64,000 bases of DNA from Marinobacter similis (GTDB lineage: Bacteria; Pseudomonadota; Gammaproteobacteria; Pseudomonadales; Oleiphilaceae). Numbering within the stretch: position 1 is the stretch's first letter; each line of letters begins with the position of its first letter. The translations under genes were made by a program, and so were the position numbers. The stretch spans positions 3,720,001 through 3,784,000 of the forward strand of contig NZ_CP007151.1 of the NCBI RefSeq assembly GCF_000830985.1, read 5' to 3'. A model generated the notes under the pieces. The model did no database searches and was not told the origin of the DNA. It saw only the letters and a list, made by a program, of their open reading frames with translations. Of this stretch, positions 48,848 through 58,784 are shown one piece after another.

Positions 48848-51356
48848 CTGCCGTGGTCAATCCTGCGGTGGCCGTTCCACACTTTGCGTTTGCCTTTGGC
48901 GCAACGGGACAGAGCCTTAAGGCCCTCACCTTCGAAGGCGTCCACGCGGATCACGTCGTACAACGCGGTCAGCGCTTCCTGCAGCTGATCGCATTCATCC
49001 GCTTTCACCACGCCCTGGGCACAGGCCCAGTCCACCAGTTCCTTGCGCTGGTGGCCCATCAGCAGGGCAATGCCATCCACTTCATCCTCGTTACGATTGC
49101 GCACCGCCTGGTGCAGTCGGTGACGCATATCTTCGGTGTCGTGGGCCAACTTATAGGCATTCAGCACCCGGCCCAGTGGATCCTCGGGATCCATGGTGAC
49201 GAAGGCGCCCCGGCTGATGCGCTGGCGCACCGGGGTGTCCTTGACGATGCTTTCAGCAACTTGAGCACCCAAGCGGTCATCGGGGCCGTTCAGGCCGGTC
49301 GCGCCCAGCGGGAACACCAGCAAACGCAGCGGCCAGCGGAGCATCGGCACCGGGAAATTGATGATGGCGTCACGCATGGCGGTCTGAAGATCGCGCAGGC
49401 AGGTCTGTAGGGACCATTCCACCAGTGGCCGCTGATCTTCGGGGTAGCCTTCTTCATGCCACTGTTTGATCACGGCGGTGGCGTAGTACAGGTGCGTCAG
49501 GCAATCGGCCATCCGGCCGGACAGCCGTTGCCGGGCCTTGAGTCCGCCGCCAACGCTCAGCAGGGTGACGTCGGTCATCAGGGCAAAGGCCGCCGAGAAC
49601 CTGGCCAGTTGCCGGTAGCTGGACTGTATTTCGCCCTGCCGGGGCACCGATTGCAGCCAGCCTCGGGACAGTCCGAGCACCAGGGCGCGCAGGGCGTTGC
49701 GGGTGGTATGGGCCAGGTGACGGTAGAAAATGCCGTCGAACTTCCGCACTGCCTCGTCTTCGTTGTCCATGCCCGCCGCTTCGATTTCCTCGACGATGTA
49801 GGGATGGCAGCGAATCGCGCCCTGGCCAAAGATCATCAGGCTACGGGTGAGGATGTTCGCGCCTTCAACCGTGATACCAATGGGCACGGCCTGATAGGCT
49901 CGCGCCAGGAAGTTGCGCGGGCCGGTGATCACGCCTCGGCCTGCCACCACATCCATGGCGTGGTTGATGACTTCACGCATCAAGTCGGTATTGCGGTATT
50001 TCAGCACCGCCGAGGGCACCGAAGGCCGCACGCCGCGGTCGAGCATGCCAGCGGTGAGCAGGCGGGCAGCGTCCATCATGTAGGTGTAGCCGGCGATGGG
50101 TTCGAGCGCTTCCTGCACGCCTTCGAACTGGCTGATGGAACGGCCAAACTGTTCCCGGGTGTAGGCGTAGGAGCCGGTCGCCAGGCTGGCTACCTTGCCG
50201 GCGCCGGTGCCGAGGGCGGGCAGGGAAATTGAGCGGCCAATGGACAGGCACTCGAGTAGCATGGTCCAGCCCTTGCCCAGCATGTCCTGGCCACCGATCA
50301 CCTGGTCCATGGGGATAAAGACTTCAGTGCCCCAGGTCGGCCCATTCATGAACACGGTGTTCATCGGCAGGTGTCGGGCGCCGGCGTTCACGCCCTCGGT
50401 TTCCCTGGGGATCAGCACGCAGGTTACGCCGATATCGTCGCTGCCCCCGAGCATTTTGTCCGGATCGTAGACTTTGATCGCCAGACCGATCAGCGTCGCC
50501 ACCGGCGCCAAGGTGATGTAGCGCTTGTTCCAGGTGACCTTCAGACCCAGTACTTCTTCGCCGTTCCATTCGCCCTTGCAGACAATGCCCTTGTCCGGGA
50601 TAGCGCGGCGTCGGAGCCGGCAACCGGGGAGGTCAGGGCGAAACAGGGGATGTCTTCTCCGTTGGCCAGGCGCGGCAGGTAGTGATGCTTCTGGGCGTCG
50701 GTGCCGTAATGCATCAGCAGCTCGCCCGGGCCCAGCGAATTGGGGACCATCACCGTGACCGCCGCAGACACGCTTCGGGTGGAGATTTTCATGACAATTT
50801 CGGAGTGAGCGGTGTTGGAGAAACCGAGGCCGCCGTCTTCCTTGGGAATGACCAGACCGAAAAAGCCTTTCTCCCGAATGAACTTCCAGACCTTGTCCGG
50901 CAGGTCGTACTGCTCGTGGGTGATCTTCCAGTCGTCCAGCATGGCGCAGAGTTTTTCAACCGGGCCGTCGAGAAACGCCTGTTCTTCACTGGTGAGGTGA
51001 GCGGGGCGGGCATCCAGCAGTTTTTTCCAGTCCGGGTCGCCGGAAAACAGCTCGCCATCCCAGTCTACAGAGCCGGATTTGAGCGCTTCGGCCTCGGTAT
51101 CGGACAGACTTGGCAGACGGCTGCGGACCCAGCCCAGCAGTGGGCGGCTGAGTTTATCGAGGCGCAGGTCTCCTGGCAGCACTAGAATCAGGGCCAGGGC
51201 GAGCAACGCGCCCCCGCAGAGAATGCTTAGCAGGTGCCAATGATCCTGAAACAATCCGACCACGGTCGCGATTGTCATGACCGTGGCCGCAGCGGTTCCG
51301 CCGATACCCAGATAAATCAGTACCAGCGCGCTGAGGAGCAGGAACAGAACACTCAT
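48844..51356 (-). CDS. fadE: Acyl-CoA dehydrogenase FadE, one frame break
   Basis: About 837 residues after repair, the long gammaproteobacterial FadE with an N-terminal membrane part (VLFLLLSALVLIYLGIGG and LSILCGGALLALALILVLP) before the dehydrogenase domains. ALTSPVAGSDAGA is the substrate/FAD region; the long C-terminal domain ends KALSRCAKGKRKVWNGH. It starts fatty acid beta-oxidation. The frame breaks near 50606; one added G (GCCGGCGC) gives SDAGAIPDKGIVCKGEWNGE. The gene stands alone; the divergent gap 51357-51575 must hold its promoter. Confidence 0.95.
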
Positions 51357-51575
51357 GGGTGGATCTCCCTATCATTAATAAAATCAAGCGGATCAGTGCC
51401 TAACAATCGACCAAACTTCGGTGACTTGCAAGCAGGCGCACCTGTTCACTGTAAATATTCATGTCAACAATGCTAAGAAATGTAAAAAGCCGGCTTTGTC
51501 TGGATATTTGATTGATCTGCTCTCCCACTTTTCGAGAATAGATAGATTCCCTAAATAAAAGTGCCCGGAGACTTT

Positions 51576-53219
51576 ATGGCTGGCCAGCTCACCGTTGCCA
51601 AACGACTTGCCCTTGGGTTTGGTCTAATTTTGTTTTTCATGATTGTGGTCAGCTTGATCGGCAACCAGCGCGTGGGGTTCATTGATCGTACCCTGACCGC
51701 CGTCGAAGACGTTGCTGCAGTCAAGCAGCGCCACGCCATTAACTTCCGGGGCAGTGTCCACGACCGAGCGATCGCTATCCGCGATGCGGTGTTGGTGGAT
51801 TCGGACCAGGCGCTGCAACGCCATCTTAACGACATCGATCAGTTGAAAGACTTTTACCGGGACAACGCTCAGGCCATGGATCGCTTGTTCGACGCCGGCG
51901 AGTCTTCGCAAGCCGAGCGACAGCTGCTGGCAGCGATCAAGGATATTGAGCGTCGTACCCTGGAGCTGACCGACGAGCTTCTGCAACAGCGTCGGGCTGG
52001 AGACATTGCAGGTGCTCAGCGTTTTCTGTTGGAGCAGGTGGCGGGCGCTTACACGGAATGGCTAGCTCGGGTGAATGCCTTTATTGACTATAAAGAAGAT
52101 TCCATTGCTGAAGATGTTGAAGCGGTCCGGTCAGCGGCAAGCAACTTTAATACTCTGAACCTGATGGTTACCGGGGCGTCGGTGCTGCTCGGCACATTTA
52201 TCGCCTGGATCATCATTCAGAGCATACGGCGTACCCTGGGTGCGGAACCGGAAGAAGTGTCTGAAGCGATTCGGCAGTTGGCCAACGGCGTGCTCGACCA
52301 GAGTATTGAAACCCGCTATCCGGACAGTGTTATGGGTGCCCTCCAGGATACTGTAGAGAGATTGGCGGGGATCATCCGGGAAGTGCGCTCGGCCGCTGAA
52401 GAGTTGAGTACTGCCTCTGCTGAGTTGGAAACCACCTCAGACAGCAACAGCCAACAGATCCGGATGCAGGCCAGTGAAGCGGAGCAGATGGCGACCGCGG
52501 TCAATCAGATGGCGGCGACCGTCAACGAGGTCTCCGGGTTTGCCGCCAGCGCTGCCACAGCCACTCAGAAAGCAGATCACGAGGTTGAAAGCGGTAACCG
52601 GGTGGTTCAGCAAACCGCCTCCTCGATCACGGAGCTGGCGGAGACCTTGGAGCAGGCCGCTGAAAGCGTGCATCGGGTGTCGGACGATAGCGCCAACATC
52701 GAAAAGATCATTGTGGTCATCAACGCCATCGCCGAGCAGACCAACCTGCTGGCGCTGAATGCCGCCATTGAGGCGGCGCGGGCAGGAACTCACGGGCGCG
52801 GCTTCGCGGTGGTGGCCGATGAGGTCCGCTCACTGGCCTCCCGAACTCAGGATTCGACCCGAGAAATTCAGGACATGATCGGCACCCTGCAATCAGGCGC
52901 AACAGCCGCTGCGAATGTGATGGAAAGCAGCCGGCAATTGGCGGGCTCGACGGTGGAGAAAACCCGGGAGGCGGAGGAATCTCTCGAGCGTATCCGGCGC
53001 GAAGTTGGTGCGATCAATGATATGAACGCCCAGATCGCCAGCGCGTCTGAAGAGCAGAGCTCGGTGGCGGAAGAGGTTAACCGCAATATCAGCCGTATTC
53101 ACGACGGCACGGTGCAGACCTCAGCCGGTTCGGAACAGGTCGCAGGCGCCAGCCGCGACCTGGCGGTGTTGGCTGGTCAGCTGCGGTCCCGGGTCAGCGT
53201 GTTTCGCATCAAGGCCTGA
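51576..53219 (+). CDS. Methyl-accepting chemotaxis protein
   Basis: 547 residues from ATG 51576 (GGAG upstream); GTG 51561 is weaker. Membrane helix 1 (about 11-29) and helix 2 (about 190-210) bound a ~160-residue four-helix periplasmic sensor. HAMP-like and signalling regions follow, with the conserved hairpin tip [39 protein letters not shown]. It would bind an unknown ligand and signal to CheA. No CheR pentapeptide at the end. Frame intact. Confidence 0.93.
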   Translation: MAGQLTVAKRLALGFGLILFFMIVVSLIGNQRVGFIDRTLTAVEDVAAVKQRHAINFRGSVHDRAIAIRDAVLVDSDQALQRHLNDIDQLKDFYRDNAQAMDRLFDAGESSQAERQLLAAIKDIERRTLELTDELLQQRRAGDIAGAQRFLLEQVAGAYTEWLARVNAFIDYKEDSIAEDVEAVRSAASNFNTLNLMVTGASVLLGTFIAWIIIQSIRRTLGAEPEEVSEAIRQLANGVLDQSIETRYPDSVMGALQDTVERLAGIIREVRSAAEELSTASAELETTSDSNSQQIRMQASEAEQMATAVNQMAATVNEVSGFAASAATATQKADHEVESGNRVVQQTASSITELAETLEQAAESVHRVSDDSANIEKIIVVINAIAEQTNLLALNAAIEAARAGTHGRGFAVVADEVRSLASRTQDSTREIQDMIGTLQSGATAAANVMESSRQLAGSTVEKTREAEESLERIRREVGAINDMNAQIASASEEQSSVAEEVNRNISRIHDGTVQTSAGSEQVAGASRDLAVLAGQLRSRVSVFRIKA

Positions 53220-53234
53220 ATCAGGGCTAGCCGC

Positions 53235-54121
53235 TCAGATATAGCCCTGGGCAAACACCAGGCCGAGCACGATGGGTATGACCACCAGGCTACCCAGGTT
53301 ACTGAGCAACACCAGGGACGCCACCTTGTGGGGTTCCTGGCGGAACTGCTCGGCCACCATGTAGTTCAACACCGCCGGTGGCAGGGCGGCGAAGACCCAG
53401 AGTGAGGCGACTTGCAGTCCCGGCAGGTCCAGCAGCTCGATCATCGGCCAGGCAAGGATCAGCCGCTGGCTGGGCAGGCAATGGCGCCCAGCATACCCAA
53501 TTTCCAGTCACTGAAATCGACGTCCAGCATGCGTACGCCCAGGGCAAACAGCATAAGCGGAATACACACCCCACCGAGCATGTTCAGGGTCTCCAGCAGC
53601 CATTCCGGCAGTGGCACGCCACCAAGGTTGACCGCCAGCCCGGCGATACTGGCAAACACGATGGGCAGTTTCAGGCGCTGGACGATGGAGGTGTGCGGAT
53701 CGAGCATATAAAGCCCGACCGAGAAGTGCAGCAGCATTTCGACGATGAACAGCACCACCGCCGCAGGCAGGGCGGCTTCACCGAAGGCCAGTACGAGCAG
53801 AGGAATGCCCATGTTGCCGGAGTTATTGAACATCATCGGCGGCAGGAAGGTCTTCAGGTTCAGCTTCAGTACCTTGGCCACCGGATAGAGAATAATGCCC
53901 GAACCCAGTACCACCACGGTTGCGGCCAGGGCCAGTTGGGCATACTCCTGCAGTGGCGCCTGCTGGTCGGCGAGGACAGCAAACACCAGCATGGGCACAA
54001 ACAGCTCCATGTTGAGGATGTTCAGGCCCTGGATGTCCGGTGTCCGGTAGCGGCCGTAGAGGGCGCCGCAGCCGGCGATGACGAACACCGGCAGCATGGT
54101 GGAGAGGATTTGAGCAATCAT
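53235..54121 (-). CDS. AEC-family (auxin-efflux-carrier-like) transporter, one frame break
   Basis: About 295 residues after repair, with ten hydrophobic segments (MIAQILSTMLPVFVIAGCG first). ATG 54121 was chosen over TTG 54136. The frame stops near 53462 at ACPASG; one added C (GGCCTG) gives ASGLILAWPMIELLDLPGLQ and the last helices. Members export organic acids or auxin-like compounds; substrate unknown. Convergent with the chemoreceptor, divergent from the aminotransferase. Confidence 0.85.
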
Positions 54122-54345
54122 TAATGGCTCCGACAAGAAACGGATGTGCTGTCAGGTAAACGGTTAGGTTCGCAAGTATTGAGCTGTTGAGGCAAGCACT
54201 ATTAGCGCGTGTTCGACCAATAGCGGAATCCGGTCCATATCTCCGACCGCGCTCCCTGCACAGTCGACCCCTGTTGCGGTGGCTGTGCCGTGGCTCCACA
54301 ATACCGGCAAATATAGCCCGTGTTTCCGTCAGCCAGGAGTGATTT

Positions 54346-55540
54346 GTGACCAGCCCATTCGACCAGCCTGTTGCCCGCGACCATACCTGTTCGGTGAAGT
54401 TCGATGCCCGCAAGGCCGTGTTCGGGCGCGAAGAGGTGATTCCGGTGTGGGTTGCGGACATGGATTTCGCCGCGCCGGAAGCCGTCACCCAGGCCCTGGT
54501 GGCGCGAGCCCAGCATCCGGTCTACGGCTATACCCTGTTCCCGGACAGCCTGTTTCAGTCCATGATCGACTGGTTCCAGAGCCGTCATGGTTGGGCCATT
54601 GAGCGCGACTGGATCCTGATGGCACCCGGTGGTGCCGTCGCTGCACGCGGCCTGTCTGGCCTACTCGGAGCCCGGGCAGGGGGTGATCATTCAGCCGCCG
54701 GTGTATCCGCCGTTTTTCAGCTCAATAAGGCAGTGCGATCGGACGGTTATTGAGAACCCGCTAATTCTGGAATCGGATTCGGATCAGGGCCCGGGCCGCT
54801 ACCGGATGGACCTGAAACATCTGGAGCAGTGCGCGGCGCGAGCCGATGCCCGGATACTGATGTTGTGCTCGCCCCACAACCCGGTGGGCCGAGTCTGGAC
54901 TGAGGACGAGTTGCGTTCGGTGCTGGCGATCGCCCGCAAGCACAACCTGGTGGTGCTGTCCGATGAAATCCACTGTGACCTGACCTTCGAAGATGGCCCC
55001 CGGCATACCATGCTGGCGACCCTGGCCGAGGCGGACGATGCCGTGGTCACCACCGTCGCCCCGAGCAAGAGCTTCAACATGCCGGGCCTGGGCCTATCGG
55101 CCGTGGTCATTTCCGATGTCGAACGCCGCAACGCCCTAAAAACCGTGTTCCAGACCATGCACATGCCCCAGTGCAATCCGTTCAGCGTAGCCGGTTTTGA
55201 AGCCGGATATCGTGATGGCGGGCCGTGGCTGGATGAGCTTCAGGTCTATCTGCAGGGCAACCGGGATTACGTGGTCGAGGCGGTGAATCGCCGACTGAGC
55301 GGTATTCAGGTCTCGGCCCCGGAAGCCACCTACCTGATGTGGCTGGACTGCCGCGCGCTGGGGTTGACCGACGCTGAGTTGAAGCGGTTCTTCGTGCAGG
55401 AAGCGGGCGTGGGCATGAATCCGGGTATTTCCTTCGGTGAGCCGGGATCCGGATTCATGCGTTTGAACATTGGCTGTTCCCGGTCGGTGCTGACCGAGGT
55501 GCTGGACCGGATAGAGAACGCCTTGGCAGCCAGGCCCTGA
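54346..55540 (+). CDS. PatB/MalY-type aminotransferase (C-S lyase), one frame break
   Basis: About 398 residues after repair. It is a fold-type I PLP enzyme: VWVADMDFAAPEAV at the start, CSPHNPVGRVWTEDEL, the DEIHCDL Asp and the PLP lysine in VAPSKSFNMPGLG. PatB/MalY enzymes split C-S bonds (cystathionine, cysteine conjugates). GTG 54346 is the start, with AGGAG six bases before it. The frame shifts near 54629; the sequence CCCGGGGTGG in place of CCCGGTGG would give APGVVPSLHAACLAYSEPGQ (net two lost bases). Confidence 0.88.
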
Positions 55541-55541
55541 G

Positions 55542-56060
55542 CTAGTTGTCCAGCTGCAGGGAGCAATGATCCTCAACCGGGCGCCAATGGGGCGGCTCCT
55601 TCATACCAGGCATATCTCCGTTGGTGGGGCGAATTGCCTCCCACACCATGCCGCCATGGGTTGCCAGGCTGCCAACGATGTAGCTCTCGGCGAATCGCCA
55701 TTGCTCCGGACGCTGACACAGGTTGGGGTTGCTGTTCCCGGTGCCGGCAGTGCCCTTGGTCTTGGTGCGGGGTTTCTCCGCCGCCTGCTGTTTTTGGGTT
55801 TGGGCGCTGTCGCATTCCGGCGCGGCTTTCAGTTTCTTCCAGTCAAAACTGATTCCCGGCTCCTTGCCTTCGTTAATCTGGCGGGCCTGGTACCACTGTC
55901 CGTCATGAAACACCGCGGCTCCGGCGGTGTAGTAACGGGTAGGCTGCCAGCCAGAGGCGTCAGGTTCGCAGGGTGCTGCCTGCGCCGCGGAGCTCCATCC
56001 CAAGGCCAGCAACAACATCGGCAATAACATGATCGGCAGTAACATGCGTTTGCTTAACAT
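55542..56060 (-). CDS. Secreted protein with two chitin-binding (CBM5/12-like) modules
   Basis: 172 residues. A signal peptide ends SSAAQA, then two short modules of the CBM5/12 type: WQPTRYYTAGAAVFHDGQWY with WYQARQINEGKEPG, and WRFAESYIVGSLATHGG with VWEAIRPTNGDMPG. A Lys/Thr-rich linker joins them. Such modules bind chitin or similar polymers; no catalytic domain is present. Convergent with the aminotransferase, with only one base between stops. Confidence 0.78.
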   Translation of the reverse strand: MLSKRMLLPIMLLPMLLLALGWSSAAQAAPCEPDASGWQPTRYYTAGAAVFHDGQWYQARQINEGKEPGISFDWKKLKAAPECDSAQTQKQQAAEKPRTKTKGTAGTGNSNPNLCQRPEQWRFAESYIVGSLATHGGMVWEAIRPTNGDMPGMKEPPHWRPVEDHCSLQLDN

Positions 56061-56075
56061 AATGATCTCCTTGTT

Positions 56076-57017
56076 CTAGCCCGGCTTGTGGGGGGCGGCA
56101 GTCCGCCCGGCCCGGGTCGCCAGCAGCAATCCCGCAAGAATAAGCAGTCCGCCGGCAACATGGAACAGGCCAAGCGATTCGTTGAGAAAAATACCCGCCA
56201 GGATGGACGCAAACACCGGGGTCAGGTACATGAAAATGGCCGCCCTCGGGGGGCCGACCGTGTGCACTCCATGATTCCAGAAGGCGTAGGCCAGGATGCC
56301 CGGGAACACGGCGAAGTAGAGCAGGGGCAGTGCAGTCTTGCCGGTCAGATGGAAACCGCCGGAGAACAGCATCAGATCAGTCAGGTAGAACGGCAGGATC
56401 ACCAACGCCCCCAGCAGGATCTGGGTGGTCAGGAAGGTCAGTGGCGGCAGCGGTACCGCCTGGCGGCGCAGCAGCACTGAAAACAAGCCCCAGGAAAATA
56501 CCGCGGCGACCATGATCAGGTCCCCGGGCTGGGCCTGCAGTCCGGTCAGCACCGCAAGCTCACCCCGAGCCACCACGGTCAGGATACCGAATACCGCCAG
56601 GGCGATACCGAGGGCTTGAAGCGGACGGGTGCGGTCGCCCAGCAGCAGCCAGGACATGAGCGCGACAAAGATCGGAATGGTGGCGTTGATCAGGGCGATA
56701 TTGGTCGCGGTGGTGCTGGTAGCAGCCAGGTACAGCAAGGAGTTAAACGCGCCGACACTGAAGGTGGCGAGCGCCAGCATGGAGCCCAGGCGCTGACGGA
56801 TGATCTGGCGGTGGCGCCAGATGCCCGGCAGTCCGAACGGCAGCAGGATGGCCAGCGCGATTACCCAACGCCAGAACGCCATCGACAGCGGTGGAATGCT
56901 TTCTACTGTGCCTCGGGCAACCACGGCGTTGCCGGCCCAGAACAGGGGCGTGAGAACCAGCCCGGCGTAGGCCAGGCCGGGCGTTTTAAACAGAGATCCG
57001 GCGCTTTCTGAAGACAC
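56076..57017 (-). CDS. EamA/DMT-family transporter 2
   Basis: 313 residues, ten membrane helices in two EamA repeats (LTPLFWAGNAVVARGTVESI; YFAVFPGILAYAFWNHGVHT). It is a different paralogue from the one at 46319. Probably a metabolite exporter. 15 bases upstream of the chitin-binding-like gene on the same strand, so they may share a transcript. Frame intact. Confidence 0.88.
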   Translation of the reverse strand: MSSESAGSLFKTPGLAYAGLVLTPLFWAGNAVVARGTVESIPPLSMAFWRWVIALAILLPFGLPGIWRHRQIIRQRLGSMLALATFSVGAFNSLLYLAATSTTATNIALINATIPIFVALMSWLLLGDRTRPLQALGIALAVFGILTVVARGELAVLTGLQAQPGDLIMVAAVFSWGLFSVLLRRQAVPLPPLTFLTTQILLGALVILPFYLTDLMLFSGGFHLTGKTALPLLYFAVFPGILAYAFWNHGVHTVGPPRAAIFMYLTPVFASILAGIFLNESLGLFHVAGGLLILAGLLLATRAGRTAAPHKPG

Positions 57018-57063
57018 TCACACACTCATACATCGGGTGGATTCGAGAAAAGTGCCTAGGATA

Positions 57064-58509
57064 CTACTCTCCCGGGATCTCTGCCTCTGTACCAATGTGG
57101 TAGGCGGCGAAGCCGGCCATGACCACCTGGTCCACTGCCATTCCGATGACCCGGCCATTGCTGCTGGACCGGATTGGGTATTGGGCGTTGGTGATCGGGT
57201 CGGCCACATAGCCGAGGATTTCTCCTTCGGAGACCCGGGCGCCGAGCTCCACGTCGCTGAACAGGATGCCGCCGTGCTGGGCCCGGATCCAGTCGGAATC
57301 GTAATAGACCGGCTCCGGATCGCTCCAGACGAACATGCGGGAAATCATGCCCTGGCGCTCCATCAGACTGGTGAGGCTGTTTACACCGGCCTCAATCTGA
57401 TGCTCCTGAATCCGGTGCGACTCACCCGCCTCCATGGTCACGGTGGTGATGCCCGCCTCAACGGCGGCGTTACGCAGCATGCCGGAGGAGCCGGAGCTGT
57501 GCACCACGGCCATGCGATCAAAGCCCTGGGTCAGAGTGGCCACGTCGGGGTTGTTCATGTCTGCACGCAATTGCGGCAGGTTCGTGCGCTTGAGCGACCC
57601 GGTGTGAATGTCCACCAGCAGGTTGCAGCGCCGGATGATGTTTTCAAACAGGGAATAGGCGATACGATCTGCCAGGCTGCCGTCGGGGCTGCCCGGGAAA
57701 TGACGGTTCAGGTCACGACGGTCCGGAAGATAACGACTGCCCTGCTGGAAGCCCGGCAGGTTCACGATAGGAACACCGACCACGCGCCCGGACAGTTTTT
57801 CAGGATCCAGGTCGTACATGGTGCGCCGGATGATCTCGATGCCGTTGAGTTCGTCGCCGTGGATGGCGCCGGTCAGGCACAAGGTCGGCCCGGCATTGGC
57901 GCCGTTCACTACCAGTATCGGTGTCGGCTGGGACAGGCCAGCAATCTGGATGCCCGGTGACCAGGCCAGGCGGGTGGAAGTGCCCGGCAGGATTTCGTTA
58001 CCCAGCAGGGTAAAGCTTTCGGCCGGCTTTGGTACCGGCGTGAGGTTCTCGGTGCCTGCAGTTACCGGTTCTTCGCCCGGGCGGACTTCGCTGTCTTCGG
58101 TCGGCGTGGTTTCACTGACCTTGGCCTCGGCGGCCGGTTGTGCCGGCTTGGTGACGGACGCAGAGTCGGTGTTCGGGGACGGTTTTGGCGGTGGCGCCAC
58201 GTCCTTCAGATCGATGTTGGGTGCGACCTTGTTCGGAGTCTGCGAGGCTGGCTTGGGAGTGCTGGCAACGTCCTCGGTTGGCGGCTTCTTGGCAGAGCCT
58301 GACTTGGCGCCGGGCTCTTTGACCCGTGGCTCCGACTGCTCGACATCCTCGACACTTTCGTCCTCGGCCAGGGCCGCGACCATGGTTTCCGGGGTCTTTT
58401 CGCCCTCGCTGCCGGCGGTTTCAGCGGCAACAGAAACCGGCAGGGCAAGCGCCAGCGCCCAGGGCAGAATTCGAGTGGATGTCAGTACGGAGAGCCTGCG
58501 AAACAGCAT
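57064..58509 (-). CDS. M14-type zinc deacylase (AstE/aspartoacylase-like) with long Pro-rich linker
   Basis: 481 residues. A signal-like N-terminus (ILPWALALALPVSVAAE) is followed by about 130 residues rich in Pro, Lys, Glu and Ser, then the catalytic domain. Zinc ligands are His and Glu in GAIHGDELNGIEI and His in VDIHTGSLKR; the PDRRDLNRHFPG segment is the usual arginine/asparagine substrate pocket. It probably hydrolyses an N-acyl amino acid in the periplasm. Its size is well above the ~330 of plain AstE because of the linker. Confidence 0.83.
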   Translation of the reverse strand: MLFRRLSVLTSTRILPWALALALPVSVAAETAGSEGEKTPETMVAALAEDESVEDVEQSEPRVKEPGAKSGSAKKPPTEDVASTPKPASQTPNKVAPNIDLKDVAPPPKPSPNTDSASVTKPAQPAAEAKVSETTPTEDSEVRPGEEPVTAGTENLTPVPKPAESFTLLGNEILPGTSTRLAWSPGIQIAGLSQPTPILVVNGANAGPTLCLTGAIHGDELNGIEIIRRTMYDLDPEKLSGRVVGVPIVNLPGFQQGSRYLPDRRDLNRHFPGSPDGSLADRIAYSLFENIIRRCNLLVDIHTGSLKRTNLPQLRADMNNPDVATLTQGFDRMAVVHSSGSSGMLRNAAVEAGITTVTMEAGESHRIQEHQIEAGVNSLTSLMERQGMISRMFVWSDPEPVYYDSDWIRAQHGGILFSDVELGARVSEGEILGYVADPITNAQYPIRSSSNGRVIGMAVDQVVMAGFAAYHIGTEAEIPGE

Positions 58510-58738
58510 AATTCCTCACGGGTCGTCAGAATGCGCCCAAGCATAGAGCGCTCTTAGCGGCCATGAAACAGCTGTGACAAAGGTTTAATGCCACCTTCAT
58601 GAAATGCCGGTGTTTTGGGGTCAATCCAGTCTGTGGTGGTGGATTTTTAAACAGATCCGCCAGTTATACCCGGCCGCCATGACGAACGATGTGGAAGTAT
58701 TGCGAAGTTTGGTTGTGATTTTGTTACAGAGGAGCCTG

Positions 58739-58769
58739 AAAAGGCCGCCGGAGCAGGGCTCCGACGGCC
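58739..58769 (-). terminator. Terminator of the molybdenum hydroxylase operon
   Basis: On the minus strand GGCCGTCGGAGC (58769-58758) pairs with GCTCCGGCGGCC (58754-58743), one mismatch, followed by TTTT (58742-58739). It is 16 bases beyond the stop of the large subunit. Confidence 0.75.
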
Positions 58770-58784
58770 AGCGATAGTGCCTGG

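Noticed and set aside
57037..57960. Long plus-strand open frame opposite the M14-type deacylase
   Set aside because: Antisense shadow with no motifs; the minus-strand gene has the zinc ligands.
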